Of a stretch of 56,067 nucleotides of DNA, positions 47,869-56,067 are shown one piece after another. Within the stretch, counting starts at the first letter, position 1; every line of letters starts with the position of its first letter. Source of the DNA: Mesorhizobium metallidurans STM 2683 (GTDB lineage Bacteria > Pseudomonadota > Alphaproteobacteria > Rhizobiales > Rhizobiaceae); assembly GCF_000350085.1 (NCBI RefSeq), contig NZ_CAUM01000093.1, forward strand, positions 1 through 56,067, in the 5' to 3' direction. The notes under the pieces were generated by a model, which was given only the letters and a program-made list of their open reading frames with translations, had not been told where the DNA came from and made no database searches. A program made the translations under genes and the position numbers.

Positions 47869-48068
47869 GGCCACCATATCGGTGCAAAAGTGCCACGGGG
47901 GGCGGCTGATCGGCCCCCGCGCGTTGCCCTTAACGGGTGGTTGAGGTAAACACGCGAAACTCCGGCCGACAAATTGTCGCCGGATTTCCGTCGCAAGTGC
48001 ATGGATGATGGGGATCGGACCTTCGGCCGGTGGCGATCGAGAGGCAGTCTAGAGTGGGACTTTTTGGC

Positions 48069-48755
48069 ATGACCGAAAGAACTTGCGCGCGCATTGCGCT
48101 GCTGGCGCCGCTTGTCGTATCGGGCTTCGCCCTCTCCGGCTGCATGGGCTCTCCGACCTACGGCACCGACAAGACCGCCGGCGAACAGCTTGCCGGCGAT
48201 CTGACCAGCGCCTTTTCGATCTCGCCCCAGCGCAAGGAGCGGATCGACTACAAGCCGCGCCCCGAATTGGTGAAGCCGGGACCGGGGCAGAAGGAAAACC
48301 TGCCGCCGCCGCAGGAAAGCATCGAGACGGCGAGCGCCGACTGGCCCGAATCGCCCGAGCAGCGCCGCGCCCGCCTGCGCGCCGATGCCACCGCCAATCA
48401 GGACGATCCGTCCTACCAGGCGCAGATCGTCGATGATGTGCAGACCGATCCCGCCTCGGTGAAGAAGGCGATGGCGGACTCGGCCTCCAGCCACCCGCCG
48501 GCCTGGTCACCGTCGGATTCGGACAAGGGCCGCGCCGATGAGATCAAGCGCCGCCAGGCCGAAGCCAACCAGGGTGATCCGAACACCCGCAAATATCTCA
48601 GCGAACCGCCGTTGCAATACCGTGTTGCCTCTGACACCGCGCCGCAAAATGAGCTCGGCGAGGACGAGTACAAGAAGGAGCGTCGCCTCAAGAAGGAGGC
48701 GGCCGCCAAGAGCAAGGGCGGCAGCGGCTGGTTCGACTGGCTACCGACCTGGTAG
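48069..48755 (+). CDS. predicted lipoprotein of unknown function
   Basis: A 228-residue protein from ATG 48069. RIALLAPLVVSGFALSGC is a lipoprotein signal peptide with lipobox L-S-G-C. The mature part is hydrophilic, rich in Pro, Glu, Lys, Asp and Ala, and probably mostly disordered, with a basic tail (KKERRLKKEAAAKSKGGSGW) ending WFDWLPTW. No domain recognised. Its constant place after ileS in relatives (my recollection) suggests a conserved rhizobial envelope protein. Convergent with tadA, 40 bp apart. Confidence 0.78.
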   Translation: MTERTCARIALLAPLVVSGFALSGCMGSPTYGTDKTAGEQLAGDLTSAFSISPQRKERIDYKPRPELVKPGPGQKENLPPPQESIETASADWPESPEQRRARLRADATANQDDPSYQAQIVDDVQTDPASVKKAMADSASSHPPAWSPSDSDKGRADEIKRRQAEANQGDPNTRKYLSEPPLQYRVASDTAPQNELGEDEYKKERRLKKEAAAKSKGGSGWFDWLPTW

Positions 48756-48795
48756 GTACCGCCGATATTTCGTCGCTTTGACGACGCCGATCCGT

Positions 48796-49248
48796 TCAGG
48801 GTTCGCGCCGCTCCCGGAAGAAATCCTTCAGCAGCAAGGCTGCCTCGCTTTCCGCCAGGCCCGGATAGATGTCGGGCACATGATGGCAGGTGGGCGATGT
48901 AAAGAAGCGCACGCCATTGACCACCGCGCCGCCTTTTTCGTCGGCGGCGCCGAAATAGAGCCGGCGCAGCCTGGCGAAGGAAATGGCGCCGGCGCACATG
49001 GCGCAAGGCTCCAGCGTGACATAGAGATCATGGCCGGTGAGCCGCTCGCTGGAGAGCTTGCGGCAAGCTTCGCGGATCGCCAGTATTTCGGCGTGCGCGG
49101 TGGGGTCGGCAAGCTCGCGGGTGCGGTTGCCGGCTTTTGCCACGACCGTATCGCCGCTGGCGATGACGGCGCCGACCGGCACTTCGCCGCGTAAGGCGGC
49201 AGCCTCGGCCTCGCGCAGCGCCAGCGCCATGAAATCCGGCCGCTTCAC
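48796..49248 (-). CDS. tadA: tRNA-specific adenosine deaminase
   Basis: A 150-residue zinc deaminase that converts adenosine-34 to inosine in tRNA-Arg. The zinc ligands and catalytic Glu are in PTAHAEILAIRE (H-A-E) and LEPCAMCAGAI (P-C-x-x-C). The start is GTG at 49248 (KRPDFMALALREAE); an internal ATG at 49230 is possible. Divergent from the pseudouridine synthase gene, with a repeat between. Confidence 0.96.
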   Translation of the reverse strand: MKRPDFMALALREAEAAALRGEVPVGAVIASGDTVVAKAGNRTRELADPTAHAEILAIREACRKLSSERLTGHDLYVTLEPCAMCAGAISFARLRRLYFGAADEKGGAVVNGVRFFTSPTCHHVPDIYPGLAESEAALLLKDFFRERREP

Positions 49249-49300
49249 GCGGTTTCCATTCCGATTATCCCCTCGCTACTCGACGGCGATCCTGTTATCT

Positions 49301-49383
49301 AGCGCATGATCCCTGAAAACCGGAATCGGTTTTCGCTGGGGATCGTGCGCAAAATCAAAGTACTGCAGCGTCATTTGCGCGTC
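49301..49383. repeat. palindromic repeat family C, copy 2
   Basis: AGCGCATGATCCCTGAAAAC and CGGAATCGGTTTTCGCTGGG with GATCGTGCGC form a long hairpin, followed by CAAAGTACTGCAGCGTCATT. It shares layout with the repeat at 33104 and fills the tadA/rluB divergent gap. Confidence 0.75.
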
Positions 49384-49429
49384 CGTGAGGACCCACGGCG
49401 CTGTAGCGGCGCAAACGAGCAAAGGCCAC

Positions 49430-51388
49430 ATGGACGACAACGACAAGAAATTCCCGCGCCAAAAAGGTCCGGGCAAAAGCGGCCCGAGAGCGGCCGGGCC
49501 GCGCCGCGATGGCGCCGGCAAGGGTGGCGGCTTCGGCGCCAAGAAACCTTATGCACCGCGCGGCGCCCGGCCCATGGCGGCCGAAGGCGAGCGGCCGCAG
49601 CGCGATTTCAAAAGCGGTGACAAGCCGTTTCACAAAGGACCGCGTCCCGAAGGCAAGCCCTTCGAGAAGCGGGAAGGTCCGCGCAAGCCTTACGCGCCGC
49701 GCGGCGATCGTCCGATGGCAGCCGAAAGCGAGCGGCCGCAGCGCGATTTCAAGCGCGAGTACAAGCCGCGCGAGCCAGGCGAAGCGCGCGCCGAAAGACC
49801 GTTCCACAAAGGTCCGCGCCCGGAGCGCAAGCCCTATGAGAAGCGCGAGGGCGCGCGCAAACCTTACGCGCCACGCGGCGACCGGCCGGCTTCCGCAGCG
49901 GCCGGTGGCGAAAAGCGCTTCGAGCGTCCCAAGCGCGACTTCAGCGATCGCCCGAAGCGGGACTTCGGTGGAGATCGGCCGCCGACCTCAAAAGCCGGCT
50001 TCAAGCCGCGCCCGCGTCCCGCCGAGGCAACGGAAGAGGCCGGCGAGCGCATCGCCAAGCGGCTCGCCCGTGCCGGCCTCGCCTCGCGCCGCGATGCCGA
50101 GGAGCTGATCGCGGCCGGCCGCGTCAAGGTCAACGGCCGGGCTCTCACCTCGCCGGCCTTCAACGTCATGCCGGGCGACATCATCCATCTCGACGGCATG
50201 GAGATCCCGCCGATCGAGCGCACGCGGCTGTTCCTGTTCCACAAGCCGGCCGGCGTGGTGACCACCAATCGCGACCCCGAGGGGCGCAAAACCGTCTTCG
50301 ACGTGCTGCCGGCCGATTTGCCGCGGCTGATGACCATTGGCCGGCTCGACATCAACACCGAAGGCCTGCTGCTGCTCACCAATGATGGCGGCCTGTCGCG
50401 CGTGCTCGAATTGCCGGCCACCGGCTGGCTCAGGCGCTACCGCGTGCGCGTCCACGGCAAGGTCGAGGAAAGCGCGCTCGCCGGTCTGCGTGAAGGCATC
50501 GCCGTCGATGGCGTCTTCTATGGCGCGATCGAGGCGAGCCTCGACCGCGAGCAGGGCTCCAACGCCTGGCTGACGATCGGCTTGCGCGAGGGCAAGAACC
50601 GGGAAGTAAAAAACATCCTCGGTTCCCTCGGCCTTGATGTCACACGGCTGATCCGCATTTCCTACGGGCCGTTCCAACTCGACGAATTGCCGGAGGGCCA
50701 CGTGCTGGAGATCAAGGGCCGCGTGCTGCGCGACCAGCTCGGCGAGCGCCTGGTCGAGGAATCCGGCGCCAATTTCGACGCCGAGATCACCAAGCCGTTT
50801 TCCAACAAGCCGGTGCGGCGCACCGAGCCGCGCCACGAAGAGGTCGAGCGGCCGAAATTTGCGCGGGACGGGGTCGACCGCCGTCCGATCGGCGAGGGCG
50901 GGCTGATCAAGAACCGCAAGCGTCGCGAGGGCAGCCGCGACGAGGCGTTGGGCAAGCTTTCGACAAGTCCCGAAAGAAGCGCGCGGCCGGAAAAGAGTTT
51001 TGGCGAGCGCGGCCCGAGACCTGAGCGCAGCGACTTTGGCGATAAACCGCGCGGCGGCTTCGGCGACAAACCGCGTGGCGGCTTTGGCGACAAGCCCCGT
51101 TTCGGCGGCAAGAAATCCGAGCGCGAGCAGCGGCCGATCGAGCCGCCGGGCCAGCGCAAGGCCAATGTCTGGATGGCGCCCGGCTCGCGTCCCATCGGCA
51201 AGGGCAGGGCGGAAGCCGATGCCGCCAAGGCGGCCGAGGCCAAGGCGCGCAAGGCCTCGTTCAAGCCGGCCTATGGCAAGCCTGGTGGCGCCAAGCCATT
51301 CGGCAAGCCGCGTGGCGACAGGCCTGAAGGTGGCGGCAGGGACGGTGAGCGACGGGGCGGCGGCCCCAAGGGACCCAGGACGAGATGA
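49430..51388 (+). CDS. rluB: RsuA/RluB-family pseudouridine synthase with long basic disordered tails
   Basis: A 652-residue protein, well over twice the family length. Residues about 205-450 are the enzyme: an S4 RNA-binding domain (RIAKRLARAGLASRRDAEEL), then FHKPAGVVTTNRDPEGRKTV, the catalytic aspartate in GRLDINTEGLLLLTNDGGLS, and REGKNREVKNILGSLGLDV. It should make pseudouridine in 23S rRNA. The N-terminal 200 residues are two to three imperfect repeats rich in Lys, Arg, Pro, Gly (KPYAPRGDRPMAAESERPQR, RPFHKGPRPERKPYEKREGA). The C-terminus is similar, with GFGDKPRG three times. The tails may bind RNA or drive condensation. The gene symbol rests on family similarity only. Its stop overlaps rsmD by four bases. 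Confidence 0.9.
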   Translation: MDDNDKKFPRQKGPGKSGPRAAGPRRDGAGKGGGFGAKKPYAPRGARPMAAEGERPQRDFKSGDKPFHKGPRPEGKPFEKREGPRKPYAPRGDRPMAAESERPQRDFKREYKPREPGEARAERPFHKGPRPERKPYEKREGARKPYAPRGDRPASAAAGGEKRFERPKRDFSDRPKRDFGGDRPPTSKAGFKPRPRPAEATEEAGERIAKRLARAGLASRRDAEELIAAGRVKVNGRALTSPAFNVMPGDIIHLDGMEIPPIERTRLFLFHKPAGVVTTNRDPEGRKTVFDVLPADLPRLMTIGRLDINTEGLLLLTNDGGLSRVLELPATGWLRRYRVRVHGKVEESALAGLREGIAVDGVFYGAIEASLDREQGSNAWLTIGLREGKNREVKNILGSLGLDVTRLIRISYGPFQLDELPEGHVLEIKGRVLRDQLGERLVEESGANFDAEITKPFSNKPVRRTEPRHEEVERPKFARDGVDRRPIGEGGLIKNRKRREGSRDEALGKLSTSPERSARPEKSFGERGPRPERSDFGDKPRGGFGDKPRGGFGDKPRFGGKKSEREQRPIEPPGQRKANVWMAPGSRPIGKGRAEADAAKAAEAKARKASFKPAYGKPGGAKPFGKPRGDRPEGGGRDGERRGGGPKGPRTR

Positions 51389-51939
51389 GAATCGTCGGCG
51401 GCGAGTTTCGCGGGCGCCCGCTGGCGACGCCGCGCGATCATGCCATCCGCCCGACCACCGACCGCACCCGCGAGGCTCTCTTCAACGTGCTGGCGCATCG
51501 CTTTCCGCAGAGCCTTGAAGGCGCGCGCGTGCTCGACCTCTTCGCCGGCACCGGAGCGCTTGGCCTCGAAGCGCTGTCGCGGGGTGCTGGCTATGGCGTC
51601 TTCATCGAGGAATCGGCCGAAGGACGCGGCCTGATCCGCACCAATGTCGAGGCCTTTGGGCTCACCGGACGCACCAAGATTTTTCGACGCGACGCCACGG
51701 CACTGGGCGAGGCTGGCACGCTTTCGCCTTTTGGACTGGTCTTCGCCGATCCGCCCTATGGCAAAGGCCTCGGCGAGCGCGCCCTGCGCTCGGCCAGGGA
51801 CGGCGGCTGGCTTTTGCCGCGCGCCCTCTGCGTGGTCGAGGAAGCCGCGGCGGCGCCGTTTGAGGTTGGGCCAGGCTTTGTGGTGGTCGACGAGCGCGGT
51901 TATGGCGAGACGGTGATCCGGTTTATCGAGGTTGGGTGA
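51385..51939 (+). CDS. rsmD: 16S rRNA (guanine966-N2)-methyltransferase
   Basis: A 184-residue methyltransferase. IVGGEFRGRPLATP and IRPTTDRTREALFNVLAHR are the RsmD substrate region, VLDLFAGTGALGLEALSRGA motif I for SAM, and VFADPPYGKG the D-P-P-Y catalytic motif. It methylates the small ribosomal subunit RNA. It starts at the ATG overlapping the pseudouridine synthase stop, so both rRNA-modifying enzymes are coupled. Confidence 0.97.
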   Translation: MRIVGGEFRGRPLATPRDHAIRPTTDRTREALFNVLAHRFPQSLEGARVLDLFAGTGALGLEALSRGAGYGVFIEESAEGRGLIRTNVEAFGLTGRTKIFRRDATALGEAGTLSPFGLVFADPPYGKGLGERALRSARDGGWLLPRALCVVEEAAAAPFEVGPGFVVVDERGYGETVIRFIEVG

Positions 51940-52098
51940 GGGGTGTTGTATTCCGCTAGGCCCGAGTTCCGCCAGCATTTGCCGGACGTGGCCATGGAGC
52001 GGGGCGAGGAAGCGCAGCGCCTTCAAAATGACGAACAATTCACTTTGCCTCGGCCAGCAACCCTGCCTATCGTCTCGCCACAACAACCGGAGCCATCG

Positions 52099-53448
52099 AT
52101 GAAACCTTCTGAATGGCTGCGCGGAACGCTGCTGACGCTGGCCCTGGCGACGACGCCCGCACTCGCCGCCGGCGATGGCACGGTGACGAATTTCCTGCTC
52201 GACAACGGCATGGAGGTGGTGGTCATCCCCGATCACCGCGCGCCGATCGTCACCCATATGGTGTGGTACAAGATCGGCAGCGCCGACGAGCCGCCGGGCA
52301 AATCCGGCATCGCGCATTTCTTCGAGCACCTGATGTTCAAGGCGACGACCAACCATGCCGCCGGCGCGTTCGACCGCGCCGTCTCGGCCATCGGCGGCTC
52401 CAACAACGCCTTCACCTCCTATGACTACACCGCCTTCCACGAGACGGTGGCGCCGTCCGCGCTCGGTGAAATGATGAGCTTCGAGGCCGACCGCATGCGC
52501 AACCTCATCCTCACCGACGATGTCATCAAGACCGAGCGCGATGTCATCCTGGAGGAGCGCCGCTCGCGCATCGACAGCAATCCGCAAGCGGTGCTGGAGG
52601 AGGAGGTCGACGCCACGCTCTGGCAGAACCAGCCCTACCGCATTCCGGTGATCGGCTGGATGAAGGAGATGGAGCAGTTGAACCGCGCCGACGCCAAGGC
52701 CTTTTACGACAAATATTACACGCCCAACAACGCGGTGCTGATCGTTGCCGGCGACGTGACGCCGGAAACGGTCAAGGCGCTGGCCGAAAAAACCTATGGC
52801 AAGGTCGCGCGTGGGCCCGATCTGCCGCCGCGCATCCGTCCGGTCGAGCCCGAGCAGAACACCAGGCGCACGGTGACGCTGACCGACGCGCGCGTTTCCG
52901 TGCCGGCCTTTACCACGCAATGGGTGGTGCCGTCCTATCACACGGCAAAGCCCGGCGAGGCGGAAGCCCTCGATCTGCTGGCCGAGATCCTCGGCGGCGG
53001 CAATCGCAGCCGGCTCTACCAGCAGCTTGTCGTCAGCCAGGGCATCGCCGCCACTGCCGGCGCCTGGTTCCAGGGCAGCATGCTCGACGCCACCAATTTC
53101 ACCGTCTACGGCGCGCCGCGCGGCGATGCCAGGCTGGCCGATGTCGAGGCCGCGGTCTATGCCGAGATCGCCCGCATCGCCAGCGGCGGCGTCACCGACA
53201 GCGAGCTGGAGAAGGCCAAGGACCGCTATATCAGGTCGATGATCTTCGCCCGCGACAAGCAGGACGACATGGCCAACATGTATGGCGCGACGCTGGCCAC
53301 CGGCGGCAATGTCAGGGATGTCCAGGAATGGCCGGACCGGATCCGCAAGGTCACCGCCGACCAGGTCAAGGCGGTCGCCGCGAGGTATCTCAAGCTCGAT
53401 CATTCGACGACGGGGTATCTGCTGCCGCAGACACAGGCGGGGAATTGA
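52099..53448 (+). CDS. M16 family zinc peptidase (active-site subunit)
   Basis: A 449-residue protein. ATG at 52099 follows GGAGCCATCG; a signal peptide ([19 protein letters not shown]) directs it to the periplasm. [14 protein letters not shown] contains the inverted zinc motif H-x-x-E-H, and [20 protein letters not shown] the distal glutamate. The C-terminal half is the non-catalytic repeat ([20 protein letters not shown]). The following gene encodes the partner without a zinc motif, as in heterodimeric M16 peptidases of alphaproteobacteria. Substrates are probably misfolded or signal-type peptides. Confidence 0.94.
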   Translation: MKPSEWLRGTLLTLALATTPALAAGDGTVTNFLLDNGMEVVVIPDHRAPIVTHMVWYKIGSADEPPGKSGIAHFFEHLMFKATTNHAAGAFDRAVSAIGGSNNAFTSYDYTAFHETVAPSALGEMMSFEADRMRNLILTDDVIKTERDVILEERRSRIDSNPQAVLEEEVDATLWQNQPYRIPVIGWMKEMEQLNRADAKAFYDKYYTPNNAVLIVAGDVTPETVKALAEKTYGKVARGPDLPPRIRPVEPEQNTRRTVTLTDARVSVPAFTTQWVVPSYHTAKPGEAEALDLLAEILGGGNRSRLYQQLVVSQGIAATAGAWFQGSMLDATNFTVYGAPRGDARLADVEAAVYAEIARIASGGVTDSELEKAKDRYIRSMIFARDKQDDMANMYGATLATGGNVRDVQEWPDRIRKVTADQVKAVAARYLKLDHSTTGYLLPQTQAGN

Positions 53449-53489
53449 TTTGATGATGAGCTTGAGCATCATGCCTGTTCGCGAGACCG

Positions 53490-53617
53490 CCCCCTCATCC
53501 GGCCGCTTGGCGGCCACCCTCTCCCCGTGGGGGAGAAGAGAGTTCCGCCGGCGCTGGCAAGCTCCTCTCCCCCACGGGGAGAGGTCAGCCGAGCGAAGCG
53601 GAGGCTGGGTGAGGGGG
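53490..53617. repeat. palindromic repeat family D, copy 1, overlapping the 5' end of an M16 gene
   Basis: CCCCCTCATCCGGCCGC...GGCGGCC, then CTCTCCCCGTGGGGGAGAAGAG, CTCTCCCCCACGGGGAGAGG and finally GGCTGGGTGAGGGGG, closing the outer inverted repeat. The end carries GCGGAGGCTGG-GTG, a ribosome-binding site and start codon used by the next gene. Confidence 0.85.
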
Positions 53618-54955
53618 AGCGCCGACCTTGGCAAGTGGCGCGTCGCCCTCTCCACCCTCTTCCTCGCCATCCTCTTCCTCATCCTCCCCCCACTCACCGC
53701 CCGCGCGGCGATGAACATCCAGCAGGTGACTTCGCCCAAGGGCATCACCGCCTGGCTGGTGGAGGATTATTCCGTGCCCATCATCGCCATCCGCTTCGCT
53801 TTCGATGGCGGCTCCACGCAGGACCCCGCGGGCAAGGAGGGGCTGGCCAATCTGATGACCGGCCTGTTCGACGAGGGCGCCGGCGATCTCGACAGCGAGG
53901 CCTTCCAGGCAAAACTGGACGAGGTCGGCGCCGAGATGAGCTTCGATGCGCAGCGCGACGGCACCTATGGTTCGATGCGCATGCTGGCCGAGCAGCGCGA
54001 CGGGGCATTCGACCTGCTCGGCATGGCGATCAACCATCCGCGCTTCGACCAGGCGCCGATCGACCGCATCCGCTCCCAAGTCCTGTCCGGCATCATCGCC
54101 AGTGAGCGCGACCCCAACACGATCGCCCAGACCAAATGGCTGCGCGCGATCTACGGCGCGCATCCCTATTCCAGGCCCGACCAGGGCACCAGGCAAAGCA
54201 TCGCCACCATCACGCCGGCCGATCTCGCCGCCTTCCACAAGGCGAACTTCGCCCGTGGCGGCCTGCATGTGGCGGTGGTCGGCGCCATCGACGCCGAGAC
54301 GCTGAAGAAGAAACTCGACGCCGTCTTCGGCGACCTGCCGGAAAAGCCGGCGCTCGCCCCCGTCGCCGATATCGCCCCCAAGCTCGGCGAGCAGGTCGCG
54401 GTCGATTACGATTTGCCGCAGACCTCGCTGCAGCTCGCTTATCCCGGCGTCAAGCGCCAGGCGCCGGATTTCTTCGCCGCCGCGCTGATGAACGAGATCC
54501 TCGGCGGCTCGGCCTTCACCTCGCGCCTTTACGACGAAGTGCGCGAAAAGCGCGGCCTGGCCTACAGCGTCAGCTCCGGCCTTGTCGACCACCGGCATGC
54601 CAATGCTTTGGTCATCTCCACCGCGACGCGTTCCGACCGCGCGGCCGAGACGCTGGCGCTGGTGCGCAAGGTGGTCAAGCAGATGGCCGATGAGGGCCCG
54701 ACCGAGGCCGAACTCGAAGCGACCAAGAAATACATGGTCGGCGCCTATGCCATCAGCAATCTGGATTCTTCCAGCTCCATTGCCTCGACGCTGCTCGAAC
54801 TGCAGCTCGACAAGCTCGGCATCGACTATATCCAGCGCCGCGCCGCGCTCATCAACGGGGTGACGCTGGATCAGGTCAAGGCGGTGGCGAAGAAGCTGCT
54901 TTCGCCAGAGCCGTCGATCATGGTGGTGGGGCCGAAGCTGGGGAGCAAGGGATGA
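53609..54955 (+). CDS. M16 family peptidase-like partner subunit (no zinc motif)
   Basis: A 448-residue protein if translation starts at GTG 53609, which follows GCGGAGGCTGG. This gives a compact signal peptide (RGSADLGKWRVALSTLFLAI, then LFLILPPLTARA). The ATG at 53453 is also in frame but would prefix it with 52 residues read from a palindromic repeat. The H-x-x-E-H motif is absent (FDGGSTQDPAGKEGLANLMT), while SRLYDEVREKRGLAYSVSSG keeps the R...Y pair that holds substrate. This is the usual non-catalytic partner of the peptidase encoded just upstream. Confidence 0.9.
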   Translation: MRGSADLGKWRVALSTLFLAILFLILPPLTARAAMNIQQVTSPKGITAWLVEDYSVPIIAIRFAFDGGSTQDPAGKEGLANLMTGLFDEGAGDLDSEAFQAKLDEVGAEMSFDAQRDGTYGSMRMLAEQRDGAFDLLGMAINHPRFDQAPIDRIRSQVLSGIIASERDPNTIAQTKWLRAIYGAHPYSRPDQGTRQSIATITPADLAAFHKANFARGGLHVAVVGAIDAETLKKKLDAVFGDLPEKPALAPVADIAPKLGEQVAVDYDLPQTSLQLAYPGVKRQAPDFFAAALMNEILGGSAFTSRLYDEVREKRGLAYSVSSGLVDHRHANALVISTATRSDRAAETLALVRKVVKQMADEGPTEAELEATKKYMVGAYAISNLDSSSSIASTLLELQLDKLGIDYIQRRAALINGVTLDQVKAVAKKLLSPEPSIMVVGPKLGSKG

Positions 54956-55000
54956 GCCATCCTTTGTTGCGGCAGACCCCTAGCCCCTCCCCACAAGGTG

Positions 55001-55152
55001 CCCCCTCATCCGGCCGCTTCGCGGCCACCTTCTCCCCGTGGGGGAGAAGAGGCTGGCGCCGGCGCCGCGACTTCCTCTCCCCTCGGGGAGAGGTCGGATT
55101 GCCCGGAATTGCTCTTCGCAATTCGGTTGGCAATCCGGGTGAGGGGGCTTTT
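55001..55152. repeat. palindromic repeat family D, copy 2
   Basis: CCCCCTCATCCGGCCGCTTC (55001-55020), then GCGGCCACCTTCTCCCCGTG, TCTCCCCTCGGGGAGAGG, an extra inverted pair ATTGCCCGGAATTG/CAATTC...CAATCC, and GGTGAGGGGG followed by CTTTTTCG. It separates the M16 gene from the patatin gene and may also act as a terminator. Confidence 0.8.
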
Positions 55153-55183
55153 TCGTCAAGCTCTGCCGCACGGAGCCTCAAAA

Positions 55184-56053
55184 ATGCCCGCTAGCCCCAC
55201 CTTCGGCATCGCCTTTGGCGGCGGCGGGGCGCGCGGGCTGGCGCATATCCATGTCATCGAGGCGCTGGACGAGCTCGGCATCAGGCCGGTGGCGATATCG
55301 GGCTCCTCGATCGGCGCCATCATGGGCGCCGGCATGGCCTCCGGCATGACCGGCAAGGACATGCACGACTATACGCGCTCGGTCCTCTCGCGCCGGGTCG
55401 AGGTGGCCACCCGCATGTGGCGCGCCAGGCCCGGCACCTTCGCCGAGGCGCTGCAGGGCGGCCTGCGCGTCACCCAGTTCAATGTCGAGCGCATCTTGAA
55501 AGCCTTTTTGCCCGAAGCGATCCCCGAAAGCTTCGCCGAATTGAAGATCCCGCTGAAGGTGACGGCGACCGACTACTACGGCCACCGGTTGAAGGTGATC
55601 AGCGACGGCGAACTGCATTCGGCCCTTGCCGCCTCGGCCGCCATTCCCGCCGTGTTCCGCCCGGTGATGCGCGACGGCCGCCTGCTGATCGACGGCGGCA
55701 TCTACAACCCCGTGCCGTTCGATCTCATCGAAAAGGACGCCGACATCATCATCGCCGTCGACGTCGTCGGCGCGCCGACCGAGGCCGAGCGCAAGCACCC
55801 GACCTCCGTCGACCTGATGTTCGGCGCCACGCAGCTGATGATGCAGTCGATAACAGCTCACAAGCTCAAACAGTGCCGCCCCGACATTCTGGTGCGCCCG
55901 GCGGTGTCGAAATACCGCGTGCTCGACTTCATGAAGATCGACGCCCTGATGAGCGAAACGGTAGCGATCAAGGACGAGCTGAAGCGGGAGATCGAGCTGG
56001 TGATGGAGGCGAGGGCAGGTGCGATGGTGAAGGGCAGGCGGGGGAAAGGGTAG
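55184..56053 (+). CDS. patatin-like phospholipase (RssA/YchK type)
   Basis: A 289-residue cytosolic-type patatin. ATG at 55184 follows CGGAGCCTC; the longer frame to 54998 translates repeat DNA and is rejected. FGIAFGGGGARGLAHIHVIE is the oxyanion motif, ISGSSIGAIMGAGMASGMTG the nucleophile elbow (G-S-S-I-G), and LIDGGIYNPVPF the catalytic aspartate. It probably hydrolyses membrane lipid esters or thioesters. It is unrelated in architecture to the lipoprotein patatin at 15260. Followed by GC-rich sequence to the window end. Confidence 0.93.
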   Translation: MPASPTFGIAFGGGGARGLAHIHVIEALDELGIRPVAISGSSIGAIMGAGMASGMTGKDMHDYTRSVLSRRVEVATRMWRARPGTFAEALQGGLRVTQFNVERILKAFLPEAIPESFAELKIPLKVTATDYYGHRLKVISDGELHSALAASAAIPAVFRPVMRDGRLLIDGGIYNPVPFDLIEKDADIIIAVDVVGAPTEAERKHPTSVDLMFGATQLMMQSITAHKLKQCRPDILVRPAVSKYRVLDFMKIDALMSETVAIKDELKREIELVMEARAGAMVKGRRGKG

Positions 56054-56067
56054 GGTAGAGTCGGGAC

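Noticed and set aside
44661..48494. Minus-strand open frame of 1277 codons opposite ileS and the lipoprotein gene
   Set aside because: It is antisense to two well-supported genes, has His/Arg/Asp/Gly-rich shadow composition and no recognisable domain; typical of high-GC DNA.
51271..53748. Minus-strand 825-codon frame opposite the RluB-type, rsmD and first M16 genes
   Set aside because: It spans several verified genes on the other strand and reads as a codon-position shadow.
54998..55183. N-terminal extension of the RssA-like patatin
   Set aside because: It is translated repeat DNA; the ATG at 55184 has a proper ribosome-binding site and matches the family start.

Overview
The window is chromosomal DNA from a high-GC alphaproteobacterium of the order Rhizobiales, most likely Mesorhizobium or a close Phyllobacteriaceae relative. 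That placement rests on protein flavour and gene order (adjacent ppk-ppx, groSL behind a perfect CIRCE operator, a NagD-type HAD gene before ribF, and the run tadA / RluB-type pseudouridine synthase / rsmD / two M16 peptidases) and on several families of short palindromic intergenic repeats typical of these genomes. No rRNA, tRNA, CRISPR array or phage gene was recognised. It is inference, because no database search was possible.

Layout. 1-6230: a MITE-like palindromic element, a FAD monooxygenase plus small zinc-finger protein pair (minus strand), then ppk-ppx (polyphosphate synthesis and breakdown) and a DoxX membrane protein. 6240-10350: a decayed, probably acquired stretch lying between two doxX paralogues, with an IS-transposase/MerR chimeric pseudogene, an APC permease, a broken alpha/beta hydrolase and a TetX-like FAD monooxygenase. 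10898-18240: fumC, a TetR remnant caught between repeat arms, a secreted protein, a Tat-exported metallophosphoesterase, CsbD, a patatin-like lipoprotein, a GST and an SDR. 18250-21100: a cold-shock gene with a strong promoter and long leader, a tightly packed set of small unknown ORFs ending in a YkgJ cysteine-cluster protein, and a LysE exporter. 21160-25530: a hicAB toxin-antitoxin remnant, groL-groS, and a divergent methyltransferase / ATP-grasp-like pair.

25550-31030: a MarR-GNAT fusion regulator with a palindromic operator, an AraC regulator, and a cobalamin riboswitch leading a four-gene DUF1636-ABC transporter operon that should import a corrinoid or a related cobalt compound. 31190-34780: a MarR-EmrA-EmrB drug-efflux locus in which emrA carries a one-base frameshift and a structured repeat region separates emrA from emrB. 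34790-40521: a CAP-domain lipoprotein, a DUF2189 membrane protein, a Tad-type von Willebrand protein, HAD phosphatase and ribF. 40523-44660: accessory genes between ribF and ileS (HdeD, truncated winged-helix regulator, HSL esterase, MipA/OmpV porin-like protein, RES/Xre toxin-antitoxin). 44772-56053: housekeeping genes ileS, a lipoprotein, tadA, RluB-type synthase with long disordered tails, rsmD, two M16 peptidases and an RssA-like patatin.

The most unusual signals are not a new gene system but sequence-scale patterns. Short repeats containing the stop codon occur at the 3' ends of four unrelated genes (ppx, fumC, groL, HAD). Palindromic repeats abut or overlap stop codons (csp, ileS). A repeat seems to have supplied the ribosome-binding site and start codon of an M16 peptidase gene, and a 15-bp repeat sits in frame inside a monooxygenase. 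Pseudogenes (merR, alpha/beta hydrolase, tetR, hicA, hicB, emrA, winged-helix) are frequent for a window of this size.
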